The notes beneath the pieces were generated by a model. The model had not been told where the DNA came from, made no database searches, and saw only the letters and a list, made by a program, of their open reading frames with translations. Below are positions 7,614 to 16,490 of a DNA stretch of 24,422 nucleotides, one piece after another. The stretch spans positions 1 through 24,422 of the forward strand of contig CAAFXO010000041.1 of NCBI GenBank assembly GCA_900766975.1, written 5' to 3'. Within the stretch, counting starts at the first letter, position 1. Every line of letters begins with the position of its first letter. The DNA is from Bacteroidales bacterium. GTDB taxonomy: Bacteria > Bacteroidota > Bacteroidia > Bacteroidales > Muribaculaceae. Position numbers and translations under genes: made by a program.

Positions 7614-8516
7614 TTATAGAAGTTTTATGGAGATGTAGCGCTTCGGATTCTTCTTGATATCTACTATCAGAGAGTCGATGTCTGAGGCTACGGTGTTGAG
7701 GCGGTTATAGAGCTCCTGGTCGGTGGTCAAGCGTCCCAAAGTCGAGTTGGGATTGTTGAGCTGCGAAGAGAATTTCGAGAGATCGTTGGTGATATTGTTC
7801 ACATTCTCCATCGTGTTGCTGATAGGCAGTTGCTTCAATTCACTTGATAGAGCTGCCAAGTTAGCACAGATGCTGTCTATCTTCACGGTCGCCGAGTGGG
7901 CATTGTTCATCACTGCCGGCACTTGAGTGTTCAAGCTTCTCAGTCCTTGAGAGGCGTAGAGAAGGTTGGCTGTGATGCCATCGATACGGGCGATTGATGC
8001 TGACAATGCAGGGTCAGATACCAAAACGTTAAGACTATACATCAGCGAGTCAACCTTTGGCAGGATAGAGTTGATCGCCGGCATAAGTTCCTTATCGAGC
8101 GATTCCATCAGCCCATAGTGAGGACGTGTCGGAATCGTCGTACCGACCTCCATAGCCTTAGGACTCTTACCTAATTTGATGTCGACAAATCCGCCACCCA
8201 TCAGTGTGGAAGATAACTGAGCGTAGGAGTCTTCAGGAAGGCAAAGTTTCTTCTCCAATGCCAACAAGACTTTGAATTTGCCGGGGTGTTCATAGTCATA
8301 CTCGATGTCGCGAACCTTGCCCACGGCATAACCATTGATCGATACAGGTGCAGAAACCGCCAAACCGGTCACATCCTCATATTCGACATAATAGAAGTTG
8401 GAGGGTCGCAACATGTTGATACCTTTCAGGTAATCAATTCCAAAAAATAGCACTGCAAGCGATATGATCACCGAAATACCGATCATAAATTCCTTGCTGC
8501 CTAATAACTTTTTCAT
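7614..8516 (-). CDS. mlaD: MlaD-like MCE-family lipid transport protein
   Basis: The 300-residue product has one N-terminal membrane anchor (about residues 10-30) and then an MCE domain (about 38-115: 'YYVEYEDVTGLAVSAPVSINGYAVGKV', 'STLMGGGFVDIKLG'). A long helical C-terminal region follows, of the kind that assembles into periplasmic barrels. MCE proteins carry phospholipids between the two membranes as part of an ABC system. The matching permease and ATPase are not beside it but in the divergent operon from 12214. It starts 33 bases after the amidase stop and is the last gene of the udk-lptB-amidase-mlaD cluster. Confidence 0.9.
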   Translation of the reverse strand: MKKLLGSKEFMIGISVIISLAVLFFGIDYLKGINMLRPSNFYYVEYEDVTGLAVSAPVSINGYAVGKVRDIEYDYEHPGKFKVLLALEKKLCLPEDSYAQLSSTLMGGGFVDIKLGKSPKAMEVGTTIPTRPHYGLMESLDKELMPAINSILPKVDSLMYSLNVLVSDPALSASIARIDGITANLLYASQGLRSLNTQVPAVMNNAHSATVKIDSICANLAALSSELKQLPISNTMENVNNITNDLSKFSSQLNNPNSTLGRLTTDQELYNRLNTVASDIDSLIVDIKKNPKRYISIKLL

Positions 8517-8549
8517 ATTTGTGTTTTTATTATCAATTCTCGTTTATAA

Positions 8550-10415
8550 TTATTTCTCGTTGTCGACGATGATTATGGCGTTGGGAACCATCGATTTGAT
8601 TTCCAACAATCTTTTCTCCATCTCACGGCGGTTGGTGCTGCTCCCGTAGGTGTATTTGTAGTGATTGTTCTCCACAAACATCTCTGTGGGGGTAAGGCCA
8701 CCGAAAGCGGGGTCGTCGTTGCTAAGTTTATGGTCGCTCTCAGCCAGTTGTATCTTGTAATATATCGGACGAGGCGTCGATGCAGAAGCCGCTTTAAACT
8801 TCGGGCGTCCCGCCTGACGAGCAGTCGTATCCTTGGTCTGAGTCTCGGCTTTAGCCATAGTTTTGCCGGAAGCAGCTGTCTTGCCGGTAGCAGACTTGCC
8901 GGAAGTTGCTGACGTGCCGGTCTTAGCTTTGGTCGTGCCGGTCTTGCCGGCATTAGCCTGAGTGCTGTTACCGCTCTGCTTTACTACGAAGGTCTTGCGA
9001 TTGCCATGGTTCGAACTCTTTCGTGACGAGCTCTCTGATTTCTTCGATTCGGCTTTCTTTGCATCCTTGCCGGAGGTCGAAGCCATCATTTCACCCTGCT
9101 TGGCGGAGCTTTTTGACTCTTTGGCTTTAGTATCTTTGGTTTTGGACTTTTTGCTTTTCTTTCCTTTCTTCCCTTTGGCTTCCTCTTTCTTAGGCTCATT
9201 TACCTCTTCTTTAACCTCCTCTTTCGTGGCTTCATGGCGTGCCAGATATTGAGTTTCGCTCTTCAGGGCGATCGTGTCGGTAGCAAGTTCACGTTTCTCG
9301 GAGATGGCTCTCGAGGATTGCGATCTCCGCTTGCGAGCACTGCTTGAGCCGCTGCGTCTTGTCGTAGTCGCTTTGCCTCCGGTCTTCACACGTTCGGCAC
9401 TTTCGACCGATACCAAGGTGCCGACACCGGTTGAAGTCGCCGTGGCTACAGCGTCGGAATCCTTCTCTTTAGTCATATTATCGGCATCGGCATGATCTTG
9501 TCGTGATTTATCACTCGACTTCGATTTATGTTCTTTCTTATTGTTATCCGACTTGTCTCTCTCGGAGGCAGAGGCTGATCGATTGCTATCGGCAGAGAAA
9601 TAACGTTTCACGGCATTGCAGAGGGCTTGTGCCATCTTTTCTTGTCCCTCATCCGAACCTAAGAAAGCAGCTTCGGTAGGATTGCAGATGAAATCCAATT
9701 CCACCAGCACCGATGGCATCGACGTAGCCCAAAGCACCCAGAACCCGGCTTGTTTTACTCCCCGGTCGGCACGTCCGGCTGTAGCTACCAACTCCTTCTG
9801 AGCCTCGGCGGCAAAGCGCAGACTCTGACCGAGATTACGCTTCTGTGCCATCTCGAAGATGATATAAGACTCATCCTTATTGGGATCAAATCCACTATAT
9901 TTCTGATGATAGTTATCTTCAAGTTCGATGACAGAGTTCTCCATTTGTGCCACCTTCAGATTATTGGCATCTTTCTGATGACCGAGGGCATAGACCGAGG
10001 CTCCCGCCACCTTCTTGCGGTTGGGATTGCTCTTATCCACCGAGTTGGTGTGGATCGAGATAAAGAGGTCTGCTTTGTTGAAATTGGCGATATCGGCTCT
10101 TCCTTGCAAAGAGATGAACGTGTCGTCATCGCGAGTCAGCACGACTTTGACATTCTTGACATTTTTCTTGATCTGCTGAGCCAACTTTTTAGCCACGCCG
10201 AGGTTGATCATCTTCTCGTTTTGACCATTGTCCATGGCTCCGAAGTCCTTGCCGCCATGACCGGCATCGATCACTACGGTATATACCTTATCTTTATCTT
10301 TCCCCGCGCCATAAGCCAATAGGGGAGAGGTGAGCATACTGCCGACCATCACGATGGTCATCAGTAGGACTCGGAAAGTCGCAGGGGATATGATATGTCT
10401 GATATGTTGTCTCAT
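8550..10415 (-). CDS. N-acetylmuramoyl-L-alanine amidase with long linker and SPOR-like end
   Basis: The product is a periplasmic zinc amidase that removes stem peptides from peptidoglycan. It has a signal peptide (about 1-35) and an Amidase_3 domain (about 45-275) with DAGHGGKD, Glu in QNEKMIN, SIHTNS and catalytic Glu in VELDFICNP all present. About 265 residues of Lys/Ser/Thr/Ala-rich low complexity follow. The C-terminal stretch of about 75 residues ('YYKIQLAES', 'YKYTYGSS', 'IIIVDNEK') resembles the SPOR-like domain common to Bacteroidetes amidases. The ATG at 10415 shares its A with the lptB stop (TGATG overlap), which argues for this start and translational coupling. An in-frame TTG at 10418 is the alternative, giving 622 residues. 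At 621 residues it is longer than most family members because of the linker. Confidence 0.92.
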   Translation of the reverse strand: MRQHIRHIISPATFRVLLMTIVMVGSMLTSPLLAYGAGKDKDKVYTVVIDAGHGGKDFGAMDNGQNEKMINLGVAKKLAQQIKKNVKNVKVVLTRDDDTFISLQGRADIANFNKADLFISIHTNSVDKSNPNRKKVAGASVYALGHQKDANNLKVAQMENSVIELEDNYHQKYSGFDPNKDESYIIFEMAQKRNLGQSLRFAAEAQKELVATAGRADRGVKQAGFWVLWATSMPSVLVELDFICNPTEAAFLGSDEGQEKMAQALCNAVKRYFSADSNRSASASERDKSDNNKKEHKSKSSDKSRQDHADADNMTKEKDSDAVATATSTGVGTLVSVESAERVKTGGKATTTRRSGSSSARKRRSQSSRAISEKRELATDTIALKSETQYLARHEATKEEVKEEVNEPKKEEAKGKKGKKSKKSKTKDTKAKESKSSAKQGEMMASTSGKDAKKAESKKSESSSRKSSNHGNRKTFVVKQSGNSTQANAGKTGTTKAKTGTSATSGKSATGKTAASGKTMAKAETQTKDTTARQAGRPKFKAASASTPRPIYYKIQLAESDHKLSNDDPAFGGLTPTEMFVENNHYKYTYGSSTNRREMEKRLLEIKSMVPNAIIIVDNEK

Positions 10416-11395
10416 CAATTATATTTCTTTTCCTCGTCGAGGATGTTGGTTTCTTTATGGTCAAAAGTTTTATGGGTATAGACGAAATCGCGACCCAGGT
10501 ATTTTTGTCTCACTATCGGGTTGGAGGCAAGTTCTTCGCTGGTGCCCTGGAAGAGGACGCGTCCTTCGAAGAGCATATAAGCCCGGTCGGTGATACCGAG
10601 GATTGAATCAGCCTTATGGTCGGTGATAAGCACACCGATATTGCGTTCTTTGAGGTGATATACCACCTCCTGGATATCCTCCACAGCAATCGGGTCGACG
10701 GCTGCAAATGGCTCGTCGAGCATAATGAATTTCGGGTCGATAGCCAAGCAACGTGCTATCTCGGTGCGTCGACGCTCACCACCCGACAGGCGAGTACCGA
10801 TGTTATATCTCACCCCACCGAGGTCAAACTCGGCGATTAGCTTTTCGAGTTTAGCTTTCTGATATTCCTTCGATGTGTTGGTCATCTCCAGGATTGCCCG
10901 GATATTATTTTCCACCGTCAGCGAACGGAACACCGAAGCCTCTTGGGGCAGATAGCCTACACCGATCTGAGCGCGCTTATACACGGGATAGCCTGTTATC
11001 TCTTCATCGTTGAGGAACACTCGCCCCTCGTTGGGCTTGATCAGCCCGACGGTCATGTAGAAGGTGGTGGTCTTGCCGGCGCCATTCGGACCGAGCAACC
11101 CTACGATCTCACCTTGGGTCACTTCGATCGACACCTGATTCGCCACCGTGCGCTTGCCATACTTCTTGACAAGTCCTTCGGTGCGAAGCACATCTCTCGC
11201 CGGCTCACCCTTATCCACAGATTCCGAAGCAGCGTCTGATTCCAACAATTCTGTCGGATCGCTCAGAGACACAATCTCCGCATCCCCGGAAGAGATTACT
11301 TCTCCCTCCAGGTCGCGTTCTTCCTCTTCGGTCAGCTTCTCAGGCTTTGGCTTGCGAAAGTTCAGTCTGTTTTTCAGTAGTGGGGCTATCTTCAT
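10415..11395 (-). CDS. lptB: LPS export ABC transporter ATP-binding protein LptB, N-terminally extended
   Basis: The 326-residue product contains a complete LptB ATPase, which powers extraction of LPS from the inner membrane with LptFG. Walker A GPNGAGKT is at 102-109, signature LSGGE at 203-207, Walker B FIMLDEP at 223-229 and the switch His at 260 (TDH). The family core usually begins at 'LRTEGLVKKYGKRT', here residue 70. The preceding 68 residues are acidic and unrecognised, and no internal Met offers a shorter normal start. The gene lies 9 bases after udk and overlaps the amidase start. Confidence 0.93.
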   Translation of the reverse strand: MKIAPLLKNRLNFRKPKPEKLTEEEERDLEGEVISSGDAEIVSLSDPTELLESDAASESVDKGEPARDVLRTEGLVKKYGKRTVANQVSIEVTQGEIVGLLGPNGAGKTTTFYMTVGLIKPNEGRVFLNDEEITGYPVYKRAQIGVGYLPQEASVFRSLTVENNIRAILEMTNTSKEYQKAKLEKLIAEFDLGGVRYNIGTRLSGGERRRTEIARCLAIDPKFIMLDEPFAAVDPIAVEDIQEVVYHLKERNIGVLITDHKADSILGITDRAYMLFEGRVLFQGTSEELASNPIVRQKYLGRDFVYTHKTFDHKETNILDEEKKYN

Positions 11396-11404
11396 TGTCT
11401 TGGA

Positions 11405-12013
11405 TTAGGGTAGTAGCGAACGGATATAGTCGGTAAGCAGCTTGATGGCTACATTATTGCCTCCACCCTGAGGAATGATCAAATCTGCATATCGCTTCGA
11501 GGGCTTAATATAAAGTTCATGCATCGGCTTGAGTGTCTCCTGGTAACGGTCGATCACCATCTGGGGAGTACGGCCACGCTCCACACAATCGCGCTTGATG
11601 ACACGGATCAGTCGTTCATCGGCATCGGCATCCACGAACACCTTAACGTCGAGCATATCTCGCAGCTCCTTGTCGGTGAGCACCAAGATACCCTCCACCA
11701 CGATCACCTCTTTGGGTCGTAAATGCACTGTCTCTTTCAGACGAGAGCAGGTGATGAAGTCGTAGGTCGGCATCTCCACATCTTCTCCCGCTTTGAGTCG
11801 CTTGATATGCTCGGTGAGGAGCGTCCATTCGATCGACGCCGGCTCATCATAGTTCATCTTCAATCGCTCCTCCAACGGGATGTGTGCATTATCCTTATAA
11901 TATGAGTCTTGAGGCATCACCACCACTTCGTCGGCGGGCAGACTCTCTATTATCTTGCGGACCACCGTCGTCTTGCCGCTGCCGGTGCCACCCGCTATTC
12001 CTATTACCAACAT
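11405..12013 (-). CDS. udk: uridine kinase
   Basis: The 202-residue product is a P-loop kinase of the uridine/cytidine kinase family, which phosphorylates uridine or cytidine in pyrimidine salvage. Visible are Walker A GGTGSGKT (residues 8-15), 'PQDSYYKD', 'NYDEPASIEW', 'PTYDFITCSR', 'VVEGILVL' and 'RLIRVIKRDCVERGRT', all at positions normal for Udk. Its length is that of the family. It is the first gene of the minus-strand operon leading into lptB. Pairing a salvage kinase with LPS export genes reflects operon packing more than shared function. Confidence 0.95.
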   Translation of the reverse strand: MLVIGIAGGTGSGKTTVVRKIIESLPADEVVVMPQDSYYKDNAHIPLEERLKMNYDEPASIEWTLLTEHIKRLKAGEDVEMPTYDFITCSRLKETVHLRPKEVIVVEGILVLTDKELRDMLDVKVFVDADADERLIRVIKRDCVERGRTPQMVIDRYQETLKPMHELYIKPSKRYADLIIPQGGGNNVAIKLLTDYIRSLLP

Positions 12014-12082
12014 ATCGAGTTTCCTGTTTTTATTTTTCTATTTTTTACCAAGGCGGTTAACTATTTCGCCCTTCTTGGCACA

Positions 12083-12114
12083 CAAAATTAATAAAAACTC
12101 ACCGCTCTGCCAAA
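12083..12114 (-). promoter_or_regulatory. promoter of the udk-lptB-amidase-mlaD operon
   Basis: On the minus strand TTTG (12114-12111), a 20-base spacer and TAATTTTG (12090-12083) match the consensus. The ATG of udk is about 70 bases downstream. Confidence 0.6.
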
Positions 12115-12132
12115 TTTTTGAAATTTTTGTTT

Positions 12133-12140
12133 TATCTTTG
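12133..12140 (+). promoter_or_regulatory. -7 box of the mlaE operon
   Basis: TATCTTTG matches TAnnTTTG and lies 73 bases before the mlaE ATG. No -33 TTTG sits at the usual spacing; the nearest is only 12 bases upstream. Confidence 0.45.
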
Positions 12141-12213
12141 CATTTGGATTTGTGTGATTCGGTATCTTTTACCACTATGTTGAAGCACACTCCTTATATA
12201 TAAATCTACTCAA

Positions 12214-12960
12214 ATGATTAGCAATTCTATTAAATCGTTCGGACGCTATTGCATCTTTATGACACAAGTGTTCCGACGCCCCGATAAGTGGAGAGAGTTC
12301 TTTAAGAGCCTTATCTTCGAGATCTATAAACTCGGTGTCGATTCGATACCATTGGTCATCATCATATCTCTATTCATCGGTGCTGTGATATGTATCCAGA
12401 TGACCTTGAACATCTCCTCGCCGATGATACCGACATATTCCACCGGTATGGCGACACGTGAGATCCTCGTTCTGGAGTTCTCATCCACCATGATGTGTCT
12501 GATTCTTGCCGGCAAGGTAGGCTCCAACATATCGTCGGAGATCGGCACCATGCGCGTCACCGAGCAGATCGACGCCCTCGAGATCATGGGTATAAATTCC
12601 GCCAATTTTATCGTTCTGCCCAAGGTAATCGGGTTTATCCTGTTCGTGCCCGTGCTCTGCATTCTCTCGATGTTTATGGGTCTATTGGGTGGTGCTTTCA
12701 TCGCTGAGTTCACAACGATGGTATCTCTCGAGACTTATATCTATGGTATACAGTCATTCTTCGATCCGTATGACGTATATTACAGTATCATAAAGACTTG
12801 CGTCTTCGCATTTATCATCACTACCGACGCCGCCTATTTTGGTTACCATGTCAAGGGTGGTGCCCTGGAGGTCGGTAAGGCGAGCACCGATGCGGTGGTG
12901 TCAAGCTCGATCCTTATCCTGCTTGCAGACGTTATACTAACTCAACTCCTTTTGCAATAA
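12214..12960 (+). CDS. mlaE: MlaE-like ABC transporter permease
   Basis: The 248-residue product is an integral membrane permease of the MlaE family, the partner of MCE proteins in phospholipid transport. It has an amphipathic N-terminus, several hydrophobic segments (about 45-65, 135-165, 195-215 and 225-247) and the family stretch 'LAGKVGSNISSEIGTMRVTEQIDALEIMG' around residues 98-126, here quoted only to mark its place. The stop TAA overlaps the mlaF ATG (TAATG), so the two are translationally coupled. The MCE subunit is probably the mlaD gene of the divergent operon. Confidence 0.93.
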   Translation: MISNSIKSFGRYCIFMTQVFRRPDKWREFFKSLIFEIYKLGVDSIPLVIIISLFIGAVICIQMTLNISSPMIPTYSTGMATREILVLEFSSTMMCLILAGKVGSNISSEIGTMRVTEQIDALEIMGINSANFIVLPKVIGFILFVPVLCILSMFMGLLGGAFIAEFTTMVSLETYIYGIQSFFDPYDVYYSIIKTCVFAFIITTDAAYFGYHVKGGALEVGKASTDAVVSSSILILLADVILTQLLLQ

Positions 12961-13724
12961 TGATTGAAGCTAAACATATCTCCAAGTGGTTTGACGGCCA
13001 GCAAGTCCTCTTCGACATCAACGCCACCTTCGAGGCTGGCAAGACCAACCTGATCATCGGACGTTCCGGCTCGGGTAAAACCGTATTTATGAAGTGCCTC
13101 ATCGGGCTTCATACCCCTGAGGAGGGTGATATCCTCTACGACGGCAGAAAGTTTCGCGATCTCGACCTCTCCAAGAAACGCCAGCTTCGCGCAGAGATCG
13201 GTATGCTCTTCCAAGGCTCCGCACTCTTCGACAATGAAACTGTAATGGGAAATGTCATGTTCCCGCTGAAGATGTTCTCCCCGCTTACTCGCCATGAGCA
13301 GATCGAACGAGCCAAGTTCTGCATCGAGAGGGTAGGACTCGTCAATGCCGATAATAAGTATCCCTCGGAGATCTCGGGCGGTATGCAGAAGCGTGTGGCT
13401 ATCGCCCGCGCCATCGCCCTGAATCCCCGTTATCTCTTTTGCGACGAGCCCAACTCCGGTCTTGACCCTCAGACTTCGATCCTGATCGATGAACTGCTGA
13501 GCGACATCACCCATGAATATAAAATCACCACGATCATCAATACTCACGACATGAACTCCGTGCTCGGCATCGGTGAGTCGATCGTGTATATCAACAAAGG
13601 TCGTTGCGGCTGGACCGGCGATGACCACTCCATATACAAGAGCACCAACGAAGACCTCAACGATTTCGTCTTCGCCTCCAAGCTCTTCCGCGAAGTAAAA
13701 TCATACCTCGAATCCAAATATTAA
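12960..13724 (+). CDS. mlaF: MlaF-like ABC transporter ATP-binding protein
   Basis: The 254-residue product is the ATPase of the Mla/MCE lipid transporter. Walker A GRSGSGKT is at 34-41, the Q-loop in 'LFQGSALFD', signature ISGGM at 138-142, Walker B YLFCDEP at 158-164 and the switch His in 'NTHDM'. The replacement of the usual LSGGQ by ISGGM is normal for MlaF. It overlaps mlaE by one base and is followed after 3 bases by a DUF3298 gene. Confidence 0.94.
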   Translation: MIEAKHISKWFDGQQVLFDINATFEAGKTNLIIGRSGSGKTVFMKCLIGLHTPEEGDILYDGRKFRDLDLSKKRQLRAEIGMLFQGSALFDNETVMGNVMFPLKMFSPLTRHEQIERAKFCIERVGLVNADNKYPSEISGGMQKRVAIARAIALNPRYLFCDEPNSGLDPQTSILIDELLSDITHEYKITTIINTHDMNSVLGIGESIVYINKGRCGWTGDDHSIYKSTNEDLNDFVFASKLFREVKSYLESKY

Positions 13725-13727
13725 TCT

Positions 13728-14588
13728 ATGAGACAGTTCGTTGCTCTTTTGGTGCTTTGCTCGCTGGTGGTTGCCAATGCTGAGGGCAGAAACCGCATGG
13801 CTTGCGAGAAAGCGGATTCTGATTTATGCGTCTTTAAGCATGTGTCGACTCATCAATATTTACGTGCCGATGTGGCCTGTAGTGATAATCCCTTTTATAG
13901 AGATTTTGATTATCTTTATTATGATATCAATCTCAATATCCAATGGCCCGAGATAATTGCCGGCAAGCAGCCCATCGACCTTCAGACCCGGATCTGTATT
14001 AATGCATTCAACGATACCACCACCGATATCGCTAAGGCCGTAGATCGGTGTATCGCTAAAGTCGCAAATGAAGATGATGACCTAAAATATTTGCCTTGCG
14101 AGTCTATCCCCAAATCCGGGGGATATTCAACTCGATCCTCTCTTACCGCCAATGTATTTCCTACATACATGGGTAGCCGTATCTATACTTTCAAAGTATC
14201 TTCTACAAGTTACTCCATCGGTGCGGCTCATGGCATGTATTTCAACTCTTATATATGCTACGACACCAAGCAGGGTAAAGTCCTTACACTCGATGACCTC
14301 TTCACCGACAAAGACAAATTGCTCGAGCTTATTAAGAAATGTCTGTCGGTAGATAGTATGGCTCCACTATATGGTCAAGAATTGCCTGAGATGCTGAAGC
14401 GGATCTATGTGTCAGATAATTTCAAAATCGAGGAGTCGAAGATTTCGTTTGTCTACAACCCCTACGAGATAGCATGCTTTGCCACCGGCATAGTAGAAGT
14501 GCCTATCTATTTCTTTGAATTTACAGACGATCTGAACATACTGACTCCCGAGGGAAAATCAATCCTCACTGTCAGCAATCCTCTATAA
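13728..14588 (+). CDS. secreted DUF3298-domain protein
   Basis: The 286-residue product has a signal peptide (about 1-18) and is probably periplasmic. The C-terminal half carries the DUF3298/RsiV-like pattern: 'GAAHGMYFNSYICYDTKQGKVLTLDDLF' around 163-190, a helix with Leu/Cys spacing, then 'ISFVYNPYEIACFATGIVEVPI'. Family members have lysozyme-binding or unknown roles; none is established here. It starts 3 bases after mlaF and is followed by a terminator, so it is the last gene of the mla operon, and an envelope role is a reasonable inference. Confidence 0.75.
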   Translation: MRQFVALLVLCSLVVANAEGRNRMACEKADSDLCVFKHVSTHQYLRADVACSDNPFYRDFDYLYYDINLNIQWPEIIAGKQPIDLQTRICINAFNDTTTDIAKAVDRCIAKVANEDDDLKYLPCESIPKSGGYSTRSSLTANVFPTYMGSRIYTFKVSSTSYSIGAAHGMYFNSYICYDTKQGKVLTLDDLFTDKDKLLELIKKCLSVDSMAPLYGQELPEMLKRIYVSDNFKIEESKISFVYNPYEIACFATGIVEVPIYFFEFTDDLNILTPEGKSILTVSNPL

Positions 14589-14605
14589 CACAAAGCTCTT
14601 AACAT

Positions 14606-14644
14606 AAAAAAATCCCGATCAGTTCTCACCGATTGGGATTTTTT
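14606..14644. terminator. bidirectional terminator
   Basis: AAAAAATCCC-G-ATC pairs with GAT-T-GGGATTTTTT around a 10-base loop. A run on one side and T run on the other let it serve both the plus-strand DUF3298 gene and the minus-strand glycosyltransferase gene. Confidence 0.85.
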
Positions 14645-14668
14645 GTATTGTGTTTTCAAGGATTTGCT

Positions 14669-15400
14669 CTAAAAATCGTTTTTGCGGAAGATGCTCTTGA
14701 GCTTCAGGGAGATTACTCCGAAGACTGCCTCTCCGAATATGCCGGAGTTCATCTTCGATGTACCTAATTGACGATTGACGAAGATAATCGGCACTTCGAC
14801 GATCTTGAATTTCTTAAGATATGCCTTGAATTTCATCTCGATCTGGAAGGCATATCCCTTGAATTGGATCTTGTCTAAATTGAGAGCTCTCAATACGTGG
14901 GCCTTATAGCAAACGAATCCTGCTGTCGAGTCGTGGAGCTTCATTCCGGTCACTATCCTGACATACATCGAAGCATAGTAACTCATCAAGATACGACCCA
15001 TAGGCCAGTTGACTACATTCACACCCGAGACATAGCGCGAACCTACCGACACATCCGCCCCCTTATCCTTACATTCGTGATAAAGCTTGGGGAGATCGTT
15101 GGGATTATGGGAAAAATCGGCATCCATCTCGATCATATACTCATAGCCGCGCTCCAAAGCCCACTTAAAACCATGGATATAGGCTGTGCCGAGTCCCAAC
15201 TTGCCGGTACGCGTCTCTAAGTGGACTCGTCCCGGGTATTGCGACATCTTCTCTTTCACCGCCTCTTGGGTCCCGTCGGGCGAGGCATCATCGATCACGA
15301 GCAGGTCAAATGAGTCTTCCAACGAGATCACTGCATCAATGATATTACCGATGTTCTCGATCTCATTGTAGGTGGGTATGATTACTAAAGCTTCACTCAT
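14669..15400 (-). CDS. family 2 glycosyltransferase, polyprenol-phosphate mannose synthase-like
   Basis: The 243-residue product has the GT-A fold of dolichyl/polyprenyl-phosphate sugar synthases, which move a sugar from a nucleotide donor to a lipid phosphate at the inner membrane. Motifs are 'IIPTYNEIENIG' at the start, 'DDASPDGT', 'MDADFSHNP' (the DxD-type metal site) and 'GSRYVSG'. It lacks the C-terminal membrane anchors found in some relatives. The ATG at 15400 was chosen over an in-frame TTG at 15403. A promoter -7 box lies only about 27 bases upstream. The sugar donor and the product used downstream are not shown by the sequence. Confidence 0.9.
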   Translation of the reverse strand: MSEALVIIPTYNEIENIGNIIDAVISLEDSFDLLVIDDASPDGTQEAVKEKMSQYPGRVHLETRTGKLGLGTAYIHGFKWALERGYEYMIEMDADFSHNPNDLPKLYHECKDKGADVSVGSRYVSGVNVVNWPMGRILMSYYASMYVRIVTGMKLHDSTAGFVCYKAHVLRALNLDKIQFKGYAFQIEMKFKAYLKKFKIVEVPIIFVNRQLGTSKMNSGIFGEAVFGVISLKLKSIFRKNDF

Positions 15401-15426
15401 CAATGCCTATATTGTTTGGTTCGATG

Positions 15427-15434
15427 CAAAATTA
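15427..15434 (-). promoter_or_regulatory. -7 box of the glycosyltransferase gene
   Basis: Minus-strand TAATTTTG lies 27 bases before the ATG, giving a very short leader. No -33 TTTG was found at proper spacing. Confidence 0.45.
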
Positions 15435-15480
15435 ACAATTTTTCTACAATTATTATCGCTCTATCACATATTTTTTATCC

Positions 15481-16422
15481 TTACACTTCGCTTTTCTCAC
15501 CAATTCGGATGATTTTTTTCGAAATATGTAGTGTAGGATGGTATGACAACTTGCTTTTTCGCAAAGTTTCGATCCCCATATCATCTTCGCGATTGAGGTA
15601 ACGAAGCTCGGGATAGTGCTCTTTAGCCACTCTTGCCATGGCAGATGCCACCGCCTGATAGATGCCACGATAGTCTATGTCTCCCTTCTCGGCATGTATC
15701 ACAAAGGAGTCGCCACCCTTCTCGCCGAAAGAGAACCCCAAGATCCGACCCTCATATCTGATAGCCACTCCGAGGAAAGGGTAGCGGTCGTAGTCGCGGA
15801 GGATGTCGATCACTTTCCGGCTCTCATATACCGCCAATCGATTGTCGCTATGACGATCGCTAAATCGCCTTACGAACTCAATCAACTCAGCGGCTATCCC
15901 GCTGCTGATCTCTTCCACTTCGTAGCCGGTGAAATTATTTCGAAAATAGTTGAGATGATTACGCTTCTTCTCCATTTTCTTGCCGCTGAAGGTGATGAAG
16001 CTGTCGATGTCATAGAGATATTCAGTCCAGTCGACATATAGCTTTTCGCCATCGAGCTCTTCGGGAAGCGATTCTTTCTGCGGCATAGTCTCCACCGGCA
16101 GCATCAGCAGGGCTTCACACCCATGATAGAGGCAGTATTCGGCAATAATACCCCGATAGCGATCCATGCTCATCGGTCCGCGAGGTTCGTAAAATAGGGG
16201 AGTGCCGCACTCTGGCCATCCCCCCTTGATGATGAGAGTATCTTCGACTCTCGCTATCTGATATTTGAAATATTCCTTCCACATCAAGATGCCTCCCACC
16301 GTGAAGTCATCACACATCGATGGGTAGCGATCGAAATAATCTCGCAGCATCGATATGTCACTCTGGTCAGCATCTTTCATCTCAAGATCAAATCCTGTAT
16401 GATTTTTCATCTGTAGTGTCAT
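15481..16422 (-). CDS. DUF2156 (GNAT-fold, LPG-synthase C-terminal-like) protein
   Basis: The 313-residue soluble product matches the DUF2156 pattern in Bacteroidales: N-terminal 'SDISMLRDYFDRYPSMCDDFTVGGILMWKEYF', a middle 'KKMEKKRNHLNYFR', and C-terminal 'NREDDMGIETLRKSKLSYHPT', quoted to mark their places. The domain is related to the aminoacyl-transferase end of phosphatidylglycerol lysyltransferases, but no membrane segments are present and the substrate is unknown. It has its own -7 box and precedes the glycosyltransferase gene on the same strand with about 80 bases between. Confidence 0.85.
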   Translation of the reverse strand: MTLQMKNHTGFDLEMKDADQSDISMLRDYFDRYPSMCDDFTVGGILMWKEYFKYQIARVEDTLIIKGGWPECGTPLFYEPRGPMSMDRYRGIIAEYCLYHGCEALLMLPVETMPQKESLPEELDGEKLYVDWTEYLYDIDSFITFSGKKMEKKRNHLNYFRNNFTGYEVEEISSGIAAELIEFVRRFSDRHSDNRLAVYESRKVIDILRDYDRYPFLGVAIRYEGRILGFSFGEKGGDSFVIHAEKGDIDYRGIYQAVASAMARVAKEHYPELRYLNREDDMGIETLRKSKLSYHPTLHISKKIIRIGEKSEV

Positions 16423-16482
16423 AAGTTTCTTTTCGTGCGTTTACTTTTTGACCCTAATATGGTCTAAGAGGTAAAGGCGAAA

Positions 16483-16490
16483 CAAAATTA
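16483..16490 (-). promoter_or_regulatory. -7 box of the DUF2156 gene
   Basis: Minus-strand TAATTTTG lies 60 bases before the ATG at 16422. The -33 region lacks a clear TTTG. Confidence 0.45.

Noticed and set aside
8573..8953. 126-codon Arg/Pro/Leu-rich frame inside the amidase linker
   Set aside because: Frame-shifted reading of the low-complexity Lys/Ala/Thr linker; composition is an artefact of the repeats.
9750..10322. 190-codon open frame antisense to the amidase
   Set aside because: It lies wholly within the conserved amidase domain on the other strand and shows no domain or start signal.
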